Origin: Mesorhizobium australicum WSM2073
GTDB lineage: Bacteria > Pseudomonadota > Alphaproteobacteria > Rhizobiales > Rhizobiaceae
NCBI RefSeq assembly: GCF_000230995.2
Contig: NC_019973.1
Coordinates: 4,354,001 to 4,418,000, forward strand
Length of the DNA: 64,000 bases
Direction: 5' to 3'
Below the pieces are notes generated by a model. The model saw only the letters and a list, made by a program, of their open reading frames with translations. It was not told where the DNA came from and ran no database searches. How positions within the stretch are numbered: the stretch's first letter is position 1; the number at the start of each line of letters is the position of its first letter. Shown piece after piece: positions 7,549-17,429 of the stretch. The position numbers were made by a program, and so were the translations under genes.

Positions 7549-9993
7549 TCAGTAAAGGCCGCCGCCGCCGTCCTGGATGGCCTGGTTGGCCTGCGGCGAC
7601 AGCGCGCCGCCCGAGGCGTTGGAACCATCGGCACCCATGCCGATCACCCAGTAGCTGTCGGCGGGGCCGGTGCCCGGCTTGAAAGCCTCGATGATGGTGC
7701 CCGCATCGCCCGAGGAGGAGCGCATGCCGGTCTTGCGGTTGATGGCGATCAGGTTCATGCCGTCAGGCACCTTGAAGTCGACATTGGGCGTGCCGTCCAG
7801 CGCCACACGCATGAAGTCCTTGAAGATCGGGGCGGCAAGACCGCCGCCGGTGGCGCCGTGGCCGAGGCCGCGCGGCGTGTCGTAGCCCATGTAGAGCCCA
7901 ACCACGAGGTTCGGCGTATAGCCGATGAACCATGCGTCCTTCTCATCGTTGGTGGTGCCGGTCTTGCCGGCGATGTGGCGGCCAAGTTCCCCGATTGTGG
8001 CGCCGGTGCCGCGCTGGACGACGCCTTCCATCATCGAGGTGATCTGGTAGGCGGTCATCGGATCGAGCACCTGCTCGGAATTGTCGACCAGTTCCGGCTC
8101 GGGCTGGTTTTTCCATTCAGGAGCGTTGCAGCCTTCGCAGCCACGCTCGTCCTGCTTGAACACGGTCTTGCCGTAGCGGTCCTGGATACGATCGATCAGC
8201 GACGGCTTGATCGACTTGCCGCCATTGGCCATGATCGAATAGGCCGAAACCATGCGCATGACGGTCGTCTCGCCCGAACCCAGCGCCATCGGCAAATATG
8301 GCGCCAGATGATCATAGACGCCGAAGCGCTCGGCATATTCGACCACCAGCTTCATGCCCATGTCGTTGGCAAGCCGCACCGTCATCAGGTTGCGCGACTT
8401 CTCGATGCCGGAGCGGAGCGTTGCCGGCCCGGCGACGGTGCCGTCATAGTTCTTCGGCGTCCAGGTGGTGTTGCCGCTCTGGATGGTGATCGGTCCGTCC
8501 ATGATCACCGAGGCCGGAGTATAGCCATTGTCGAGTGCGGCCGAATAGACGATGGGCTTGAATGACGAACCCGGCTGGCGCATCGCCTGGGTGGCGCGGT
8601 TGAATTCGGACTGCGAATAGGAGAAGCCGCCGACCATGGCCAGCACGCGGCCGGTGTGCGGATCCATCGCGATCAGTCCGCCTTCCACCTCGGGAACCTG
8701 GCGCAAGCTGTAGGTATTGTCGGAGCCGTCGTTCTTCTGGACGAAGATGACGTCGCCCGGCTTCAGCACGTCGGCCGGTGACTTGGCCTTGACCGTCTTG
8801 CCGTCGACCACATGGCGCATGGCAAAGCCCATGTCTTCCTTGCTGACGGTGCCTTCGACGCGTTCCTTCACGATATCGCCCGACGCCTGGCGTGCGGGCT
8901 GCAGGCCGATCGACAGCCCGGACGCCGAACTGTCGAGCACGACGGCCAGCGACCACTCGGGAACGTCTTCCAGTCCCTTGACGGCGCCCAGCGGCACACC
9001 CCAATCGCCGGAGACATCGATCGTCTTCAACGGCCCGCGATAGCCACGCAAAGTATCGTATTTCATCAATCCATTCTGCATCGCCTTGCGGGCGATGAGC
9101 TGGACCTTCGGGTCAAGGGTGGTGCGAATCGACAGCCCGCCCTCATAGAGCGCGTTCTCGCCATAGCGGGCGATGATCTGCCGACGGACCTCTTCCGTGA
9201 AATACTCGCCGGCGAAAAGGTAGGAGCCGCTGCGGCGCGGAGCAACGCCAAGCGGCTCGGCCTTCGCCTTTGCGCCCTCTTCAGGCGTCACGTAACCGTT
9301 CTCGACCATCTGGCCGATGACCCAGTTTCGCCGTTCAATTGCCCGGTCGGCGTGCTTGAAGGGATTGTAGTTGGCCGGACCTTTCGGGAGCGATGCCAGA
9401 TAGGCGGCCTCGGCCACGGTCAGCTCGTTCACCGATTTATCGAAGTAGGTCAGTGCCGCACCGGCAACGCCATAGGCGTTGAAGCCAAAGAAAATCTCGT
9501 TGAGATAGAGCTCGAGGATTCGATCCTTGGAATAGGCCTGTTCGATGCGGAACGAGAGGATGGCCTCCTTGACCTTGCGTTCCAGGGAACGCTCGTTGGT
9601 GAGCAGGAAGTTCTTGGCAACCTGCTGGGTGATCGTCGAGCCGCCCTGCATGGGGCCACCCGAAACGTAAGTGATAACCGCTCTGCCCAAGCCCGTTATA
9701 TCGACACCGGGGTGGCTGTAGAAGTTCTTGTCCTCAGCCGACAGGAAGGCAGCCTTGACGCGATCCGGGATAGCCTGGATCGGCAAATACAGGCGCCGTT
9801 CCCGCGCGTACTCGGCCATCAGCGCGCCATCCGAGGCATGGATGCGGGTGGTCACCGGAGGCTCGTACTTTGCCAGCACTTCGTAGTCAGGCAGATCCTT
9901 CGCTACATGGCCGATGTAGAGGGCAACGCCCGCCGCGGCCAGGAGGGCCAGCGTCGTGCCTATGCCGAAGAAATAGCCAATGAGACGAATCAT
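7549..9993 (-). CDS. mrcA: penicillin-binding protein 1A (bifunctional transglycosylase/transpeptidase)
   Basis: Builds peptidoglycan in the periplasm and is anchored by one N-terminal membrane helix (residues ~5-28). The glycosyltransferase domain shows EDKNFYSHPG with Glu 87 and GGSTITQQ at 117-124. The transpeptidase domain shows SSFK at 476-479, SRN at 533-535 and KTGT from 677. An insert between the two (about 320-435) matches the OB-like domain usual in PBP1A. A CxxC pair (619, 622) lies in the transpeptidase part. The 814-residue length is typical. It lies downstream of the amidase gene on the same strand, so two cell-wall enzymes may be co-expressed. Confidence 0.96.
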   Translation of the reverse strand: MIRLIGYFFGIGTTLALLAAAGVALYIGHVAKDLPDYEVLAKYEPPVTTRIHASDGALMAEYARERRLYLPIQAIPDRVKAAFLSAEDKNFYSHPGVDITGLGRAVITYVSGGPMQGGSTITQQVAKNFLLTNERSLERKVKEAILSFRIEQAYSKDRILELYLNEIFFGFNAYGVAGAALTYFDKSVNELTVAEAAYLASLPKGPANYNPFKHADRAIERRNWVIGQMVENGYVTPEEGAKAKAEPLGVAPRRSGSYLFAGEYFTEEVRRQIIARYGENALYEGGLSIRTTLDPKVQLIARKAMQNGLMKYDTLRGYRGPLKTIDVSGDWGVPLGAVKGLEDVPEWSLAVVLDSSASGLSIGLQPARQASGDIVKERVEGTVSKEDMGFAMRHVVDGKTVKAKSPADVLKPGDVIFVQKNDGSDNTYSLRQVPEVEGGLIAMDPHTGRVLAMVGGFSYSQSEFNRATQAMRQPGSSFKPIVYSAALDNGYTPASVIMDGPITIQSGNTTWTPKNYDGTVAGPATLRSGIEKSRNLMTVRLANDMGMKLVVEYAERFGVYDHLAPYLPMALGSGETTVMRMVSAYSIMANGGKSIKPSLIDRIQDRYGKTVFKQDERGCEGCNAPEWKNQPEPELVDNSEQVLDPMTAYQITSMMEGVVQRGTGATIGELGRHIAGKTGTTNDEKDAWFIGYTPNLVVGLYMGYDTPRGLGHGATGGGLAAPIFKDFMRVALDGTPNVDFKVPDGMNLIAINRKTGMRSSSGDAGTIIEAFKPGTGPADSYWVIGMGADGSNASGGALSPQANQAIQDGGGGLY

Positions 9994-10207
9994 ACCCGCT
10001 CCAGTCCTTGGTTCGGGAATTTCCTAAACGAAGCCGCCTTTCACGCAAGCTTTCGAGCCGGTCCCAACCCGTAATCGAAAACCCATGTCGCCACCATGTG
10101 GACAAAATACGGCAAGCCCTGATTTCGCAGCCGCAAGCTCGAAATAAAAGCGCAGGGTGTTGTCATCGCGCAACGCCGCCTCTGGTTGCAGGCGCCGCCG
10201 GGCATTG

Positions 10208-11485
10208 TCAACCTCCGGTTCCAGCCCCGGCACGCGCGGAAGCGAACAATGCCACGGCATTGGTGATGCTTTGCGCTGCCTTGCCGCGCCACTCGGCGTC
10301 AAGCAGTTGCGCCTCGTCCTTGGCATTGGAGAGATAGCCGAGCTCGACCAGCACGGACGGCACGTCGGGGGCCTTCAGCACCTTGAACCCGGCCGAACGC
10401 TGCGGATTGTTGATAAGACCGACGCTGGTCGACAGCTGACCGACCAATGTGTGGGCAAAACTCATCGAGAAGGTGTGCGTCTCGCGCCGGATCAGGTCGA
10501 TCAGGATGTCGGTCACTTCCTTGCTGTCGTTCTTGATGACCATGCCGGCGAACTGGTCGGACAGGTTTTCACGGTCGGCCAGCGCCTGCGCTTCCGGATC
10601 GGAGGCCTTGTCGGAAACGGTATAGACGGTGGCGCCGCGGATTCCCTTGACGCTGATCGTGTCGGCATGAATCGAAATCAGCAGATCGGCCTCATGCTGG
10701 CGGGCAATGCGGACTCGGTCGTCGAGGCGCAGATATTCGTCGGTATCCCGGGTCATGAAGACATCGTATCGGCCGGCGGCCGCGAGTTTGTCGCGCAGCT
10801 CCGCGGCAAAGGCCAGCGTGACGTTCTTCTCGATGGTGCCGTTCAAACCTTCGGCACCGCCGTCTATGCCGCCGTGGCCGGGGTCGATGACGACGGTGAA
10901 TCGGTGGCCTGGATTGGAGACAGGCCCGGTTCCGACCCGGCCGCCCTTGTCGGTCGAAACCGTGGAACCGGTGGTCAGCGCCTGATTGGCAAGAGCGGCG
11001 TCGAACTCACGTTCGGAGGCCGCCGACATGTCGACGGCAAGGCGGTAGCCGGTTCCGTCCTCGTTCTTGAGCACATCGAGCTTGTCGACGGCGAACGGCC
11101 CCTTGCCGGTGAGGATCAGTCGCGAGACGCCCTCGCCGAGCTCGCCGAGCCGCACGCCCTTGACCAGGCCACGCGGCTTCAGATCCTTGGCATCGATGGC
11201 AAATCGGGTGTTCGCAAGATCGATGACAAGGCGATTGGGTCCGCGCAGCAGGAACCATTTGATGTCAGGCTCGCGATCGAAATCCATGACGATGCGCATC
11301 TTGGTGGCATCGCCGGCCATTTTGTAGCCCTTGGCCATGAGCGGAGCGTCGGCCGCATTGGCAACCATGGAAAAGGCTACAGGGGAAAAGACTTGGGAAA
11401 TCGCCACCAGCAGCAGGAGACAGAAGGCACGGAGAACCTGGCCGCCAACACGACATCCCTTGTCTGTGAAGTCCGCCAGTCCCAT
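10208..11485 (-). CDS. N-acetylmuramoyl-L-alanine amidase (AmiC-like)
   Basis: Cuts the bond between MurNAc and the stem peptide during cell separation, in the periplasm. The 425-residue protein has a signal peptide (about 1-45), an AMIN domain (roughly 50-160) for septal targeting, and an Amidase_3 zinc domain with VIDPGHGGIDGG, an EKN Glu, SIHAD and a C-terminal VLVELGYLSN Glu. All expected zinc and catalytic positions are visible. The start at 11485 has GGAAGAAAG just upstream. It is 214 bases before mrcA on the same strand and divergent from rne, an order recalled from other rhizobia. Confidence 0.94.
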   Translation of the reverse strand: MGLADFTDKGCRVGGQVLRAFCLLLLVAISQVFSPVAFSMVANAADAPLMAKGYKMAGDATKMRIVMDFDREPDIKWFLLRGPNRLVIDLANTRFAIDAKDLKPRGLVKGVRLGELGEGVSRLILTGKGPFAVDKLDVLKNEDGTGYRLAVDMSAASEREFDAALANQALTTGSTVSTDKGGRVGTGPVSNPGHRFTVVIDPGHGGIDGGAEGLNGTIEKNVTLAFAAELRDKLAAAGRYDVFMTRDTDEYLRLDDRVRIARQHEADLLISIHADTISVKGIRGATVYTVSDKASDPEAQALADRENLSDQFAGMVIKNDSKEVTDILIDLIRRETHTFSMSFAHTLVGQLSTSVGLINNPQRSAGFKVLKAPDVPSVLVELGYLSNAKDEAQLLDAEWRGKAAQSITNAVALFASARAGAGTGG

Positions 11486-12134
11486 CTTTCTTCCAGTCGC
11501 TCCCGGTTTGGCGCCAGGCGCCGGTTCGTTTCGTCAACATGCCGGTTAGGCCGCGAGCTCGATTAACGATTGGTATCCAGAGAAGGTTAACCAAGCCTTT
11601 TCACGCAAGGACGGGGCCAGGCTTACGCTACGGAACTGCTTTTTGCCGGCATCGGAAATCGGGGTTGCCTTCCAACCCGCCAAATCATAAAAGCGATGGT
11701 GGATCACTGCAATCCTGGAACCGCCCTCCTCCGCAGCTTCCTGCTACAGGGTCAGATGAAAGGCGGCTCCTTTCGCTTCACGCGAAAAGGCTTCAGGTGA
11801 TTGCGACGAATTTCGCAGGTGTGCTCCCGTGGCGGGGGAATCGCCTGCGTGAGGAAAACGGCCGGGTTTGTTCCCGCGCCGGCTCTGTATGAGCAAACAA
11901 GCTGGTCCGGTTTCCGGGCTTTGGTTCAAAAGGTTCTGCTGGTGACGATGGCTTCAAGCGCAATCATGGAAAGGTCCGCATCAAACCGCGCCAATATGGC
12001 TGCGGGCGGCACCGCCATGACACGCAGGCAGCGTCCGGCGGACATTCAGACATCCGGCACCCACACACCAGAAACGCAGCAGCGGGCTTTGCCTTGCAAG
12101 CTGCGGCTGACGGCTGCCGGGAGGAAACGAAATA
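11486..12134. other. 649-base divergent region and long rne leader
   Basis: Between the amidase and rne. It holds an imperfect hairpin at 11769-11790 (CCTTTCGC paired with GCGAAAAGG). No open frame here looks like a gene; one plus-strand frame overlaps the rne start and is of shadow type. Known rne genes of other bacteria have long leaders through which RNase E controls its own mRNA, so most of this may be untranslated RNA. That is inference. Confidence 0.45.
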
Positions 12135-15089
12135 ATGCCCAACAAAATGCTGATAGACGCCTCCCACCCGGAGGAAACACGCGTAGTCGTCGTACGCGGT
12201 AACCGTATCGAAGAATTCGACTTTGAATCCCAGGACAAGAAGCAGCTCAAAGGAAATATCTATCTCGCCCGTGTAACGCGCGTCGAACCCTCCCTTCAGG
12301 CAGCCTTTGTCGAATATGGCGGCAACCGTCACGGTTTTCTCGCCTTCAGTGAAATACACCCCGATTACTACCAGATTCCGGTCGCCGACCGTCAGGCACT
12401 GCTGCGCGCGGAAGCGCAGGAGGCCGAGGACGAAGAGAACGAGGACGGCGAAGGCGACGATCGCCAGAGCCGGGATCGTGGACGGCGCGGTCGCCGGCGC
12501 GGCGGCAAGCCCCGCGACCGTGGTGAAAACAGGCGCGATGCCGGCACGGCCGAATCCGGCGAGGCAAGCGAAGCCGCCGGCGAGGCAGACGAAAACAACG
12601 ACAATGGGCCAGATGACAATGGCCCGGATGTTGTCGCCGAGAACATGGCTGACGTTTCCGGGACCACGGAACACGCATCCGACGCCTCGGAATACGCCGA
12701 CGCATCCGAACAGGACGAGGTTTCTTCCGAACAGGATAAAGGCGAGACCAACGACGGCCCCCCCAAGTCGATCGCCGCGTCCGTCGAAGGCGACGTGATT
12801 TCCGAGCCCATCCCGCATGCCGAACAGGGCAGCGAAGCCACCTCCACCGACAATGATCGCGGCATGCTGGAGGAAGTATCCTCTTCCCATCCGGACGATC
12901 ATGAGATCGAATCGGTCGGCGCCGAGGACGCGCTCGAGGAAGTGCGCAATCGCCGCAAGCCGGTGCGCCGCCAGTACAAGATCCAGGAAGTGATCAAGCG
13001 CCGGCAGATCCTGCTGGTGCAGGTCGTCAAGGAAGAGCGCGGCAACAAGGGCGCGGCGCTCACCACCTATCTGTCGCTCGCCGGCCGCTATTCCGTTCTG
13101 ATGCCGAACACTGCGCGCGGCGGCGGTATTTCGCGCAAGATCACCAGCGCGGTCGACCGCAAGCGCCTCAAGGAGGTCGTCGCCGATCTCGAAGTGCCGC
13201 AAGGCATGGGCGTCATCCTGCGCACCGCAGGCGAGAGCCGCACCAAGGCCGAGATCAAGCGCGACTACGAATATCTGATGCGGCTGTGGGAGAACGTGCG
13301 CAACCTCACGCTCCAGTCCACGGCCCCTGCCCTCGTCTATGAGGAAGGCAGCCTGATCAAGCGCTCGGTGCGCGACCTCTACAACAAGGACATCGACGAG
13401 ATTCTCGTCTCCGGCGAAGAGGGCTATCGCGAGGCCAAGGATTTCATGCGCATGCTGATGCCGAGCCACGCCAAGGTGGTTCAGCCGTTCCGCGACACGA
13501 CGCCGATCTTCGTGCGCAACGGCATCGAGGCGCAGCTCGACCGCATGCTGCAACCGCAAGTGACGCTGAAGAGCGGCGGCTACATCATCATCAACCAGAC
13601 CGAAGCGCTGGTCGCCATCGACGTCAATTCGGGCCGTTCCACCAAGGAGCACTCGATCGAGGACACCGCGCTCCACACCAATCTGGAAGCAGCCGAGGAG
13701 GTCGCCCGCCAGCTCAGGCTGCGCGACCTTGCCGGCCTGATCGTCATCGACTTCATCGACATGGAGGAGAACCGCAACAACCGCTCCGTCGAGAAGCGGC
13801 TGAAGGATCACCTCAAGAACGATCGTGCTCGCATCCAGGTCGGCCGTATCTCGCATTTCGGCCTGATGGAGATGTCGCGTCAGCGCATCCGCGCCAGCGT
13901 GCTGGAATCGACCATGAAGCCGTGCCCGCATTGCGGCGGCACCGGCCATGTCAGGTCCGATTCGTCGGTGGCGCTGATGGTGGTACGGGCGATCGAGGAG
14001 TTCCTGCTCAAGGATTCGCGAAGCCACATCACGGTGCGCACGCCGGCCGCGACCGCGCTCTACGTGCTCAACCACAAGCGCGGCACGCTGGTGGAACTGG
14101 AAAGCCGCTTCGGCCTGACGATCACCATCGAGGCAGACGATGCGGTCGGTGCCCAGCACTACGCGATCTTCCGCGGCGCGCTGGCCGAAAAGCCGGAAGG
14201 TTTCGTCGAGGTGCGCAGCCTGCCGGCCTATGTCGAGCCGGAAGAGCCCGAGGACGAGATCGTCGTCGCCGAGGAGGAGGACGAGGCGCCGGCCCAGGCC
14301 GAACAGCCGCGCCACGCGCAGCAGCCACAGCATCAGCAGCCCAAATCCGGCGAGGACGGCGAAGGCCGCGATCGCAAACGCCGCAAGCGCCGCAGGCGGC
14401 GTGGCGGCAAGGACCGCGACCGCGAGCATGGCGCCCCGACCGACGGCGCTTCCCTCGCCACGTCCGATGACGGTTTCTCCGCGCCGGAAGGCGCTGCGGA
14501 CCATGGCGATGCCGAGGTGGACGACGAGGCTGCGGTCGCCGCAACCGGGACCGTCGAAACGGCGGAAGCGCCCGACGATGGCCAGGGCAAGAAGCGTCGG
14601 CGCGGCAAGCGCGGCGGCAAGCGCAACCGTCGCGAAGACGGTGAAGGCGAGACCGAGGCGGAAGCCGGCGAAACGACCGAGCCCGCCGAAGCTGATGCTT
14701 CGCTAAGCGAGCCTGTGTCGATCGAGCCGGTGGCTGCCACCGCCGTCGAACAACCCGCGGCTACCGTGAGCGACGAGGTGCCAAGCACCGAGAAACCCAA
14801 GAAACCGCGTCGCGCAGCCAAGCCGAAGAAGGCGGCCGCCGAAGCCGTCGCCGAGGAGCCGACCGCGGAACTGGCCGTGCAGGCATCCGCCGAAACGCCA
14901 GCCACGGCATCGGACGAGGCAGCGGCCGCCGAGGAGACGCCGAAGGCCCGGCCATCGCGCCGCAAGGCGGCAGCCGCTGATACGCCTGTCGTACCGGTGG
15001 TTTCCTCGACCGTCGCCGATGAGCCTGAAGTCAAGACCGAAGAAAAGCCGAAGCGTGCCGGCTGGTGGCAGCGGAAAGGCTTTTTCTAA
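12135..15089 (+). CDS. rne: ribonuclease E
   Basis: Main endonuclease of mRNA decay and rRNA/tRNA processing, and scaffold of the degradosome. Layout: S1 domain start (residues ~37-85, NIYLARVTRVEPS), a large acidic insert (about 92-270), the rest of the S1 and RNase H-like parts, then the DNase I-like catalytic part with Asp 496 (AIDVNSG) and Asp 539 (VIDFIDM), 43 apart as in E. coli. The Zn-link CPHC is at 597-600. From ~720 on the protein is disordered, with alternating acidic and Arg/Lys blocks, and ends GWWQRKGFF. The start has GGAGG ten bases upstream. A strong terminator follows. Confidence 0.96.
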   Translation: MPNKMLIDASHPEETRVVVVRGNRIEEFDFESQDKKQLKGNIYLARVTRVEPSLQAAFVEYGGNRHGFLAFSEIHPDYYQIPVADRQALLRAEAQEAEDEENEDGEGDDRQSRDRGRRGRRRGGKPRDRGENRRDAGTAESGEASEAAGEADENNDNGPDDNGPDVVAENMADVSGTTEHASDASEYADASEQDEVSSEQDKGETNDGPPKSIAASVEGDVISEPIPHAEQGSEATSTDNDRGMLEEVSSSHPDDHEIESVGAEDALEEVRNRRKPVRRQYKIQEVIKRRQILLVQVVKEERGNKGAALTTYLSLAGRYSVLMPNTARGGGISRKITSAVDRKRLKEVVADLEVPQGMGVILRTAGESRTKAEIKRDYEYLMRLWENVRNLTLQSTAPALVYEEGSLIKRSVRDLYNKDIDEILVSGEEGYREAKDFMRMLMPSHAKVVQPFRDTTPIFVRNGIEAQLDRMLQPQVTLKSGGYIIINQTEALVAIDVNSGRSTKEHSIEDTALHTNLEAAEEVARQLRLRDLAGLIVIDFIDMEENRNNRSVEKRLKDHLKNDRARIQVGRISHFGLMEMSRQRIRASVLESTMKPCPHCGGTGHVRSDSSVALMVVRAIEEFLLKDSRSHITVRTPAATALYVLNHKRGTLVELESRFGLTITIEADDAVGAQHYAIFRGALAEKPEGFVEVRSLPAYVEPEEPEDEIVVAEEEDEAPAQAEQPRHAQQPQHQQPKSGEDGEGRDRKRRKRRRRRGGKDRDREHGAPTDGASLATSDDGFSAPEGAADHGDAEVDDEAAVAATGTVETAEAPDDGQGKKRRRGKRGGKRNRREDGEGETEAEAGETTEPAEADASLSEPVSIEPVAATAVEQPAATVSDEVPSTEKPKKPRRAAKPKKAAAEAVAEEPTAELAVQASAETPATASDEAAAAEETPKARPSRRKAAAADTPVVPVVSSTVADEPEVKTEEKPKRAGWWQRKGFF

Positions 15090-15124
15090 GCTTTTCAAAT
15101 CGTTGAATTGATTCTCTGACAAAG

Positions 15125-15164
15125 AATCCCGCGCCGATCGAATGAACGGCGCGGGATTTTTCTT
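15125..15164. terminator. bidirectional terminator between rne and glsA
   Basis: AATCCCGCGCCG (15125-15136) pairs with CGGCGCGGGATT (15147-15158). TTTTCTT follows on the plus strand, and a shorter T-containing run closes the minus strand. It serves rne and probably the convergent glsA. Confidence 0.85.
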
Positions 15165-15181
15165 ATCGGCAGGTCACGTTT

Positions 15182-16129
15182 CTAAGGCGCGAAGATCGAC
15201 CAGTTCATCATCCTGGCGAGCTTTTCCAGTGCGATCGAACCCAGCTTGGAATTGCCGTTGGCGTTGAGGCCAGGCGACCAGACGGCGAGCGAGGCGACAC
15301 CCGGCACGATGCCCAATATGCCGCCGCCGACGCCGCTCTTGCCGGGGATGCCGACGCGGAAAGCGAAATCGCCAGAGCCGTCATAGTGGCCGCAGGTCAG
15401 CATCATGGCGCCGATGCGCCGCGCCCGCTCCGCCGACACCACGGAATGCCCGGTTGCCGGGTTCTTGCCGCCATTGGCGAGGAAGCGACCGGCCATCGCC
15501 AATTGCCGGCAGCTCATGGCGATGGCGCAATGGTGGAAATAGACGCCCAGCGCCAGTTCCGGTGCATGATGGAGATTGCCGAAGGATTTCATGTAATTGG
15601 CGAGCGCGAAGTTGCGGTAGCCAGTGGCACGTTCGGAAGCCGCGACCTCGCGATCGATGATGATCGTCTCGTCGTCGGCGAGGAACTGGATGAAGCGCAG
15701 TATCTCGCCGATCGCCTCGCGCGGCTGGTGACCGGCAAGCAGGATGTCGGAAATGACGATGGCACCGGCATTGATGAACGGATTGCGGGGAATGCCGTTC
15801 TCATGCTCGAGCTGGACAATCGAGTTGAACGGGTTGCCGGAGGGCTCGCGCCCCACCCGCTTCCACAGCGCATCGCCGACATTGCCGAGCGCCAGCGTCA
15901 GGGTGAACACCTTCGAGATGCTCTGGATCGAAAACGCCTGGTCGGCATCGCCGGCCACGAGCGTGCGGCCATCATTGGTAACGGCCGCGATGCCGAATTT
16001 CTTCGGGTCGACCTTGCCCAGTTGGGGAATATAGGTCGCGACATCGCCGCGATCGGTGCGTTCCGCCATTTCCGCCGCGACTTCCGCCAATGCTTGATCA
16101 AGTTTGGGGGCCTGTTCGACTTCCGGCAT
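15182..16129 (-). CDS. glsA: glutaminase
   Basis: Hydrolyses glutamine to glutamate and ammonia in the cytoplasm. The 315-residue length is usual for bacterial GlsA/YbaS. The serine beta-lactamase-like catalytic SxxK is at 70-73 (SISK). Other signatures are NPFINAGAI, the YRNFALA segment and GKSGVGGGI near the C-terminus. It starts 4 bases after the aminotransferase stop, with GAGG upstream, so the two are one operon. This pairing suggests amino-nitrogen metabolism but does not prove a shared pathway. Confidence 0.95.
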   Translation of the reverse strand: MPEVEQAPKLDQALAEVAAEMAERTDRGDVATYIPQLGKVDPKKFGIAAVTNDGRTLVAGDADQAFSIQSISKVFTLTLALGNVGDALWKRVGREPSGNPFNSIVQLEHENGIPRNPFINAGAIVISDILLAGHQPREAIGEILRFIQFLADDETIIIDREVAASERATGYRNFALANYMKSFGNLHHAPELALGVYFHHCAIAMSCRQLAMAGRFLANGGKNPATGHSVVSAERARRIGAMMLTCGHYDGSGDFAFRVGIPGKSGVGGGILGIVPGVASLAVWSPGLNANGNSKLGSIALEKLARMMNWSIFAP

Positions 16130-16133
16130 GACG

Positions 16134-17282
16134 CTACCTCAACCAGCGTTCGATGCGCGCCATCGCCTCGACCATGTCGTCGTGGCTGCCAGCATAGGAA
16201 AACCGCATCGTGCGATGCCCCGCCCTGGTGTCGAAATCGCGGCCGGGTGTCGCTGCAACATGCGCCTCGGCCAGCATCCTGCGGGCGAAGACCATGCTGT
16301 CATTGCTGTGCCGGGTGACATCGCAAAAGGCATAGAAGGCGCCATCCATGGGCGCCGCCAGGGGAAAACCCAGCTCCGGCAAACGCTTAATCAAGAGCTC
16401 GCGATTCCAGGCATAGCGTCCCTTCACCGCCTCCAGTTCCTCGGTTGCGGCAAAAGCCTCGATCGCCGCAATCTGCGACAGCTCCGGCGGCGAGATGTAG
16501 AGGCTCTGGGCGATGCGCTCGACCGGCCGCACGAGTTCTTCCGGCAAAACCATCCAGCCGATGCGCCAGCCGGTCATGCAGTAGTATTTCGAGAAGGAGT
16601 TGATAACCGTCACGCTGCCGCTGAAGGCGAGTGCCGTGGTGTCGGGGGCGCCATAGGCCAGCCGATGGTAGATCTCATCGGAAATGACGGCGATGCCGAG
16701 CGATTCCGCCGTGGCGACCAGCGTCGCCAGTTCGTCGACTGGGATGACGGCGCCCGTCGGATTGGCCGGACTTGCAAACAGCACACCCTTCAGCGGCGCC
16801 TCGCGATGCGCGGCTTCCAGATGGCTAGCATGCAGATAAGCCGCGTCGCCGAGCTCGATTTCGACCACGTCGATGCCAAGGGCTGCCATGATGTTGCGAT
16901 AGGCGGGGTAGCCGGGCGCGGCGATGGCGACCCGGTCGCCCGGGTCGAACATCGCCAGGAAGGCGAGATTGAAGGCCGCCGACGATCCGGCGGTCACCGC
17001 GATCCGGCCGGGGTCGACATCGAGGCCATAATGATCCGCGTAATGCCCGGCGATCGCCTTGCGCAGCGGTGCCAGACCCAAGGTGTCGGTATAGCCTATG
17101 CGTCCAACCTCCAGCGCCTTGGCGGCGGCGGCGCGAACCCGTACGGGCGCTGGATCGGATGGCTGGCCGACCGCCATGGAAATCACCGGTATGCCCAGGA
17201 CCTTCAGCCGGTTCGCTTCGGCCAGCACATCCATGGCGTGGAACGGCTCGACATTGCCGCGATGGGAGAGCGAAACGACCAT
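16134..17282 (-). CDS. class I/II PLP-dependent aminotransferase
   Basis: Fold-type I aminotransferase, 382 residues. The PLP lysine is Lys 232 in [25 protein letters not shown] and APGYPAY are also typical. The substrate cannot be read from sequence; close relatives are annotated as aspartate or aromatic aminotransferases. The start at 17282 is chosen because AGGGG lies five bases upstream; the frame stays open to a possible start at 17336. It is the first gene of a pair with glsA. The upstream space is shared with the divergent M48 protease gene. Confidence 0.92.
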   Translation of the reverse strand: MVVSLSHRGNVEPFHAMDVLAEANRLKVLGIPVISMAVGQPSDPAPVRVRAAAAKALEVGRIGYTDTLGLAPLRKAIAGHYADHYGLDVDPGRIAVTAGSSAAFNLAFLAMFDPGDRVAIAAPGYPAYRNIMAALGIDVVEIELGDAAYLHASHLEAAHREAPLKGVLFASPANPTGAVIPVDELATLVATAESLGIAVISDEIYHRLAYGAPDTTALAFSGSVTVINSFSKYYCMTGWRIGWMVLPEELVRPVERIAQSLYISPPELSQIAAIEAFAATEELEAVKGRYAWNRELLIKRLPELGFPLAAPMDGAFYAFCDVTRHSNDSMVFARRMLAEAHVAATPGRDFDTRAGHRTMRFSYAGSHDDMVEAMARIERWLR

Positions 17283-17429
17283 TTTTACCCCTGTCCCGAG
17301 GATTGAGCGCGCCAGGTCCTGACGCATGCGCCGCACAAATGCCCGATTGATGTGAGGATCACAAGTTGAGGAAGTTTTTCAGGCGCCGACTTTTCATCTT
17401 TCGCCCGCTCGTCTACCAGTGGACACATT

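Noticed and set aside
11801..12202. A 133-codon frame overlapping the rne start.
   Set aside because: It runs into rne in another frame and its product is Arg/Gln/Thr-rich without a domain.
11964..14504. An 846-codon minus-strand frame opposite rne.
   Set aside because: The true gene is rne on the plus strand. The antisense frame follows from codon bias.
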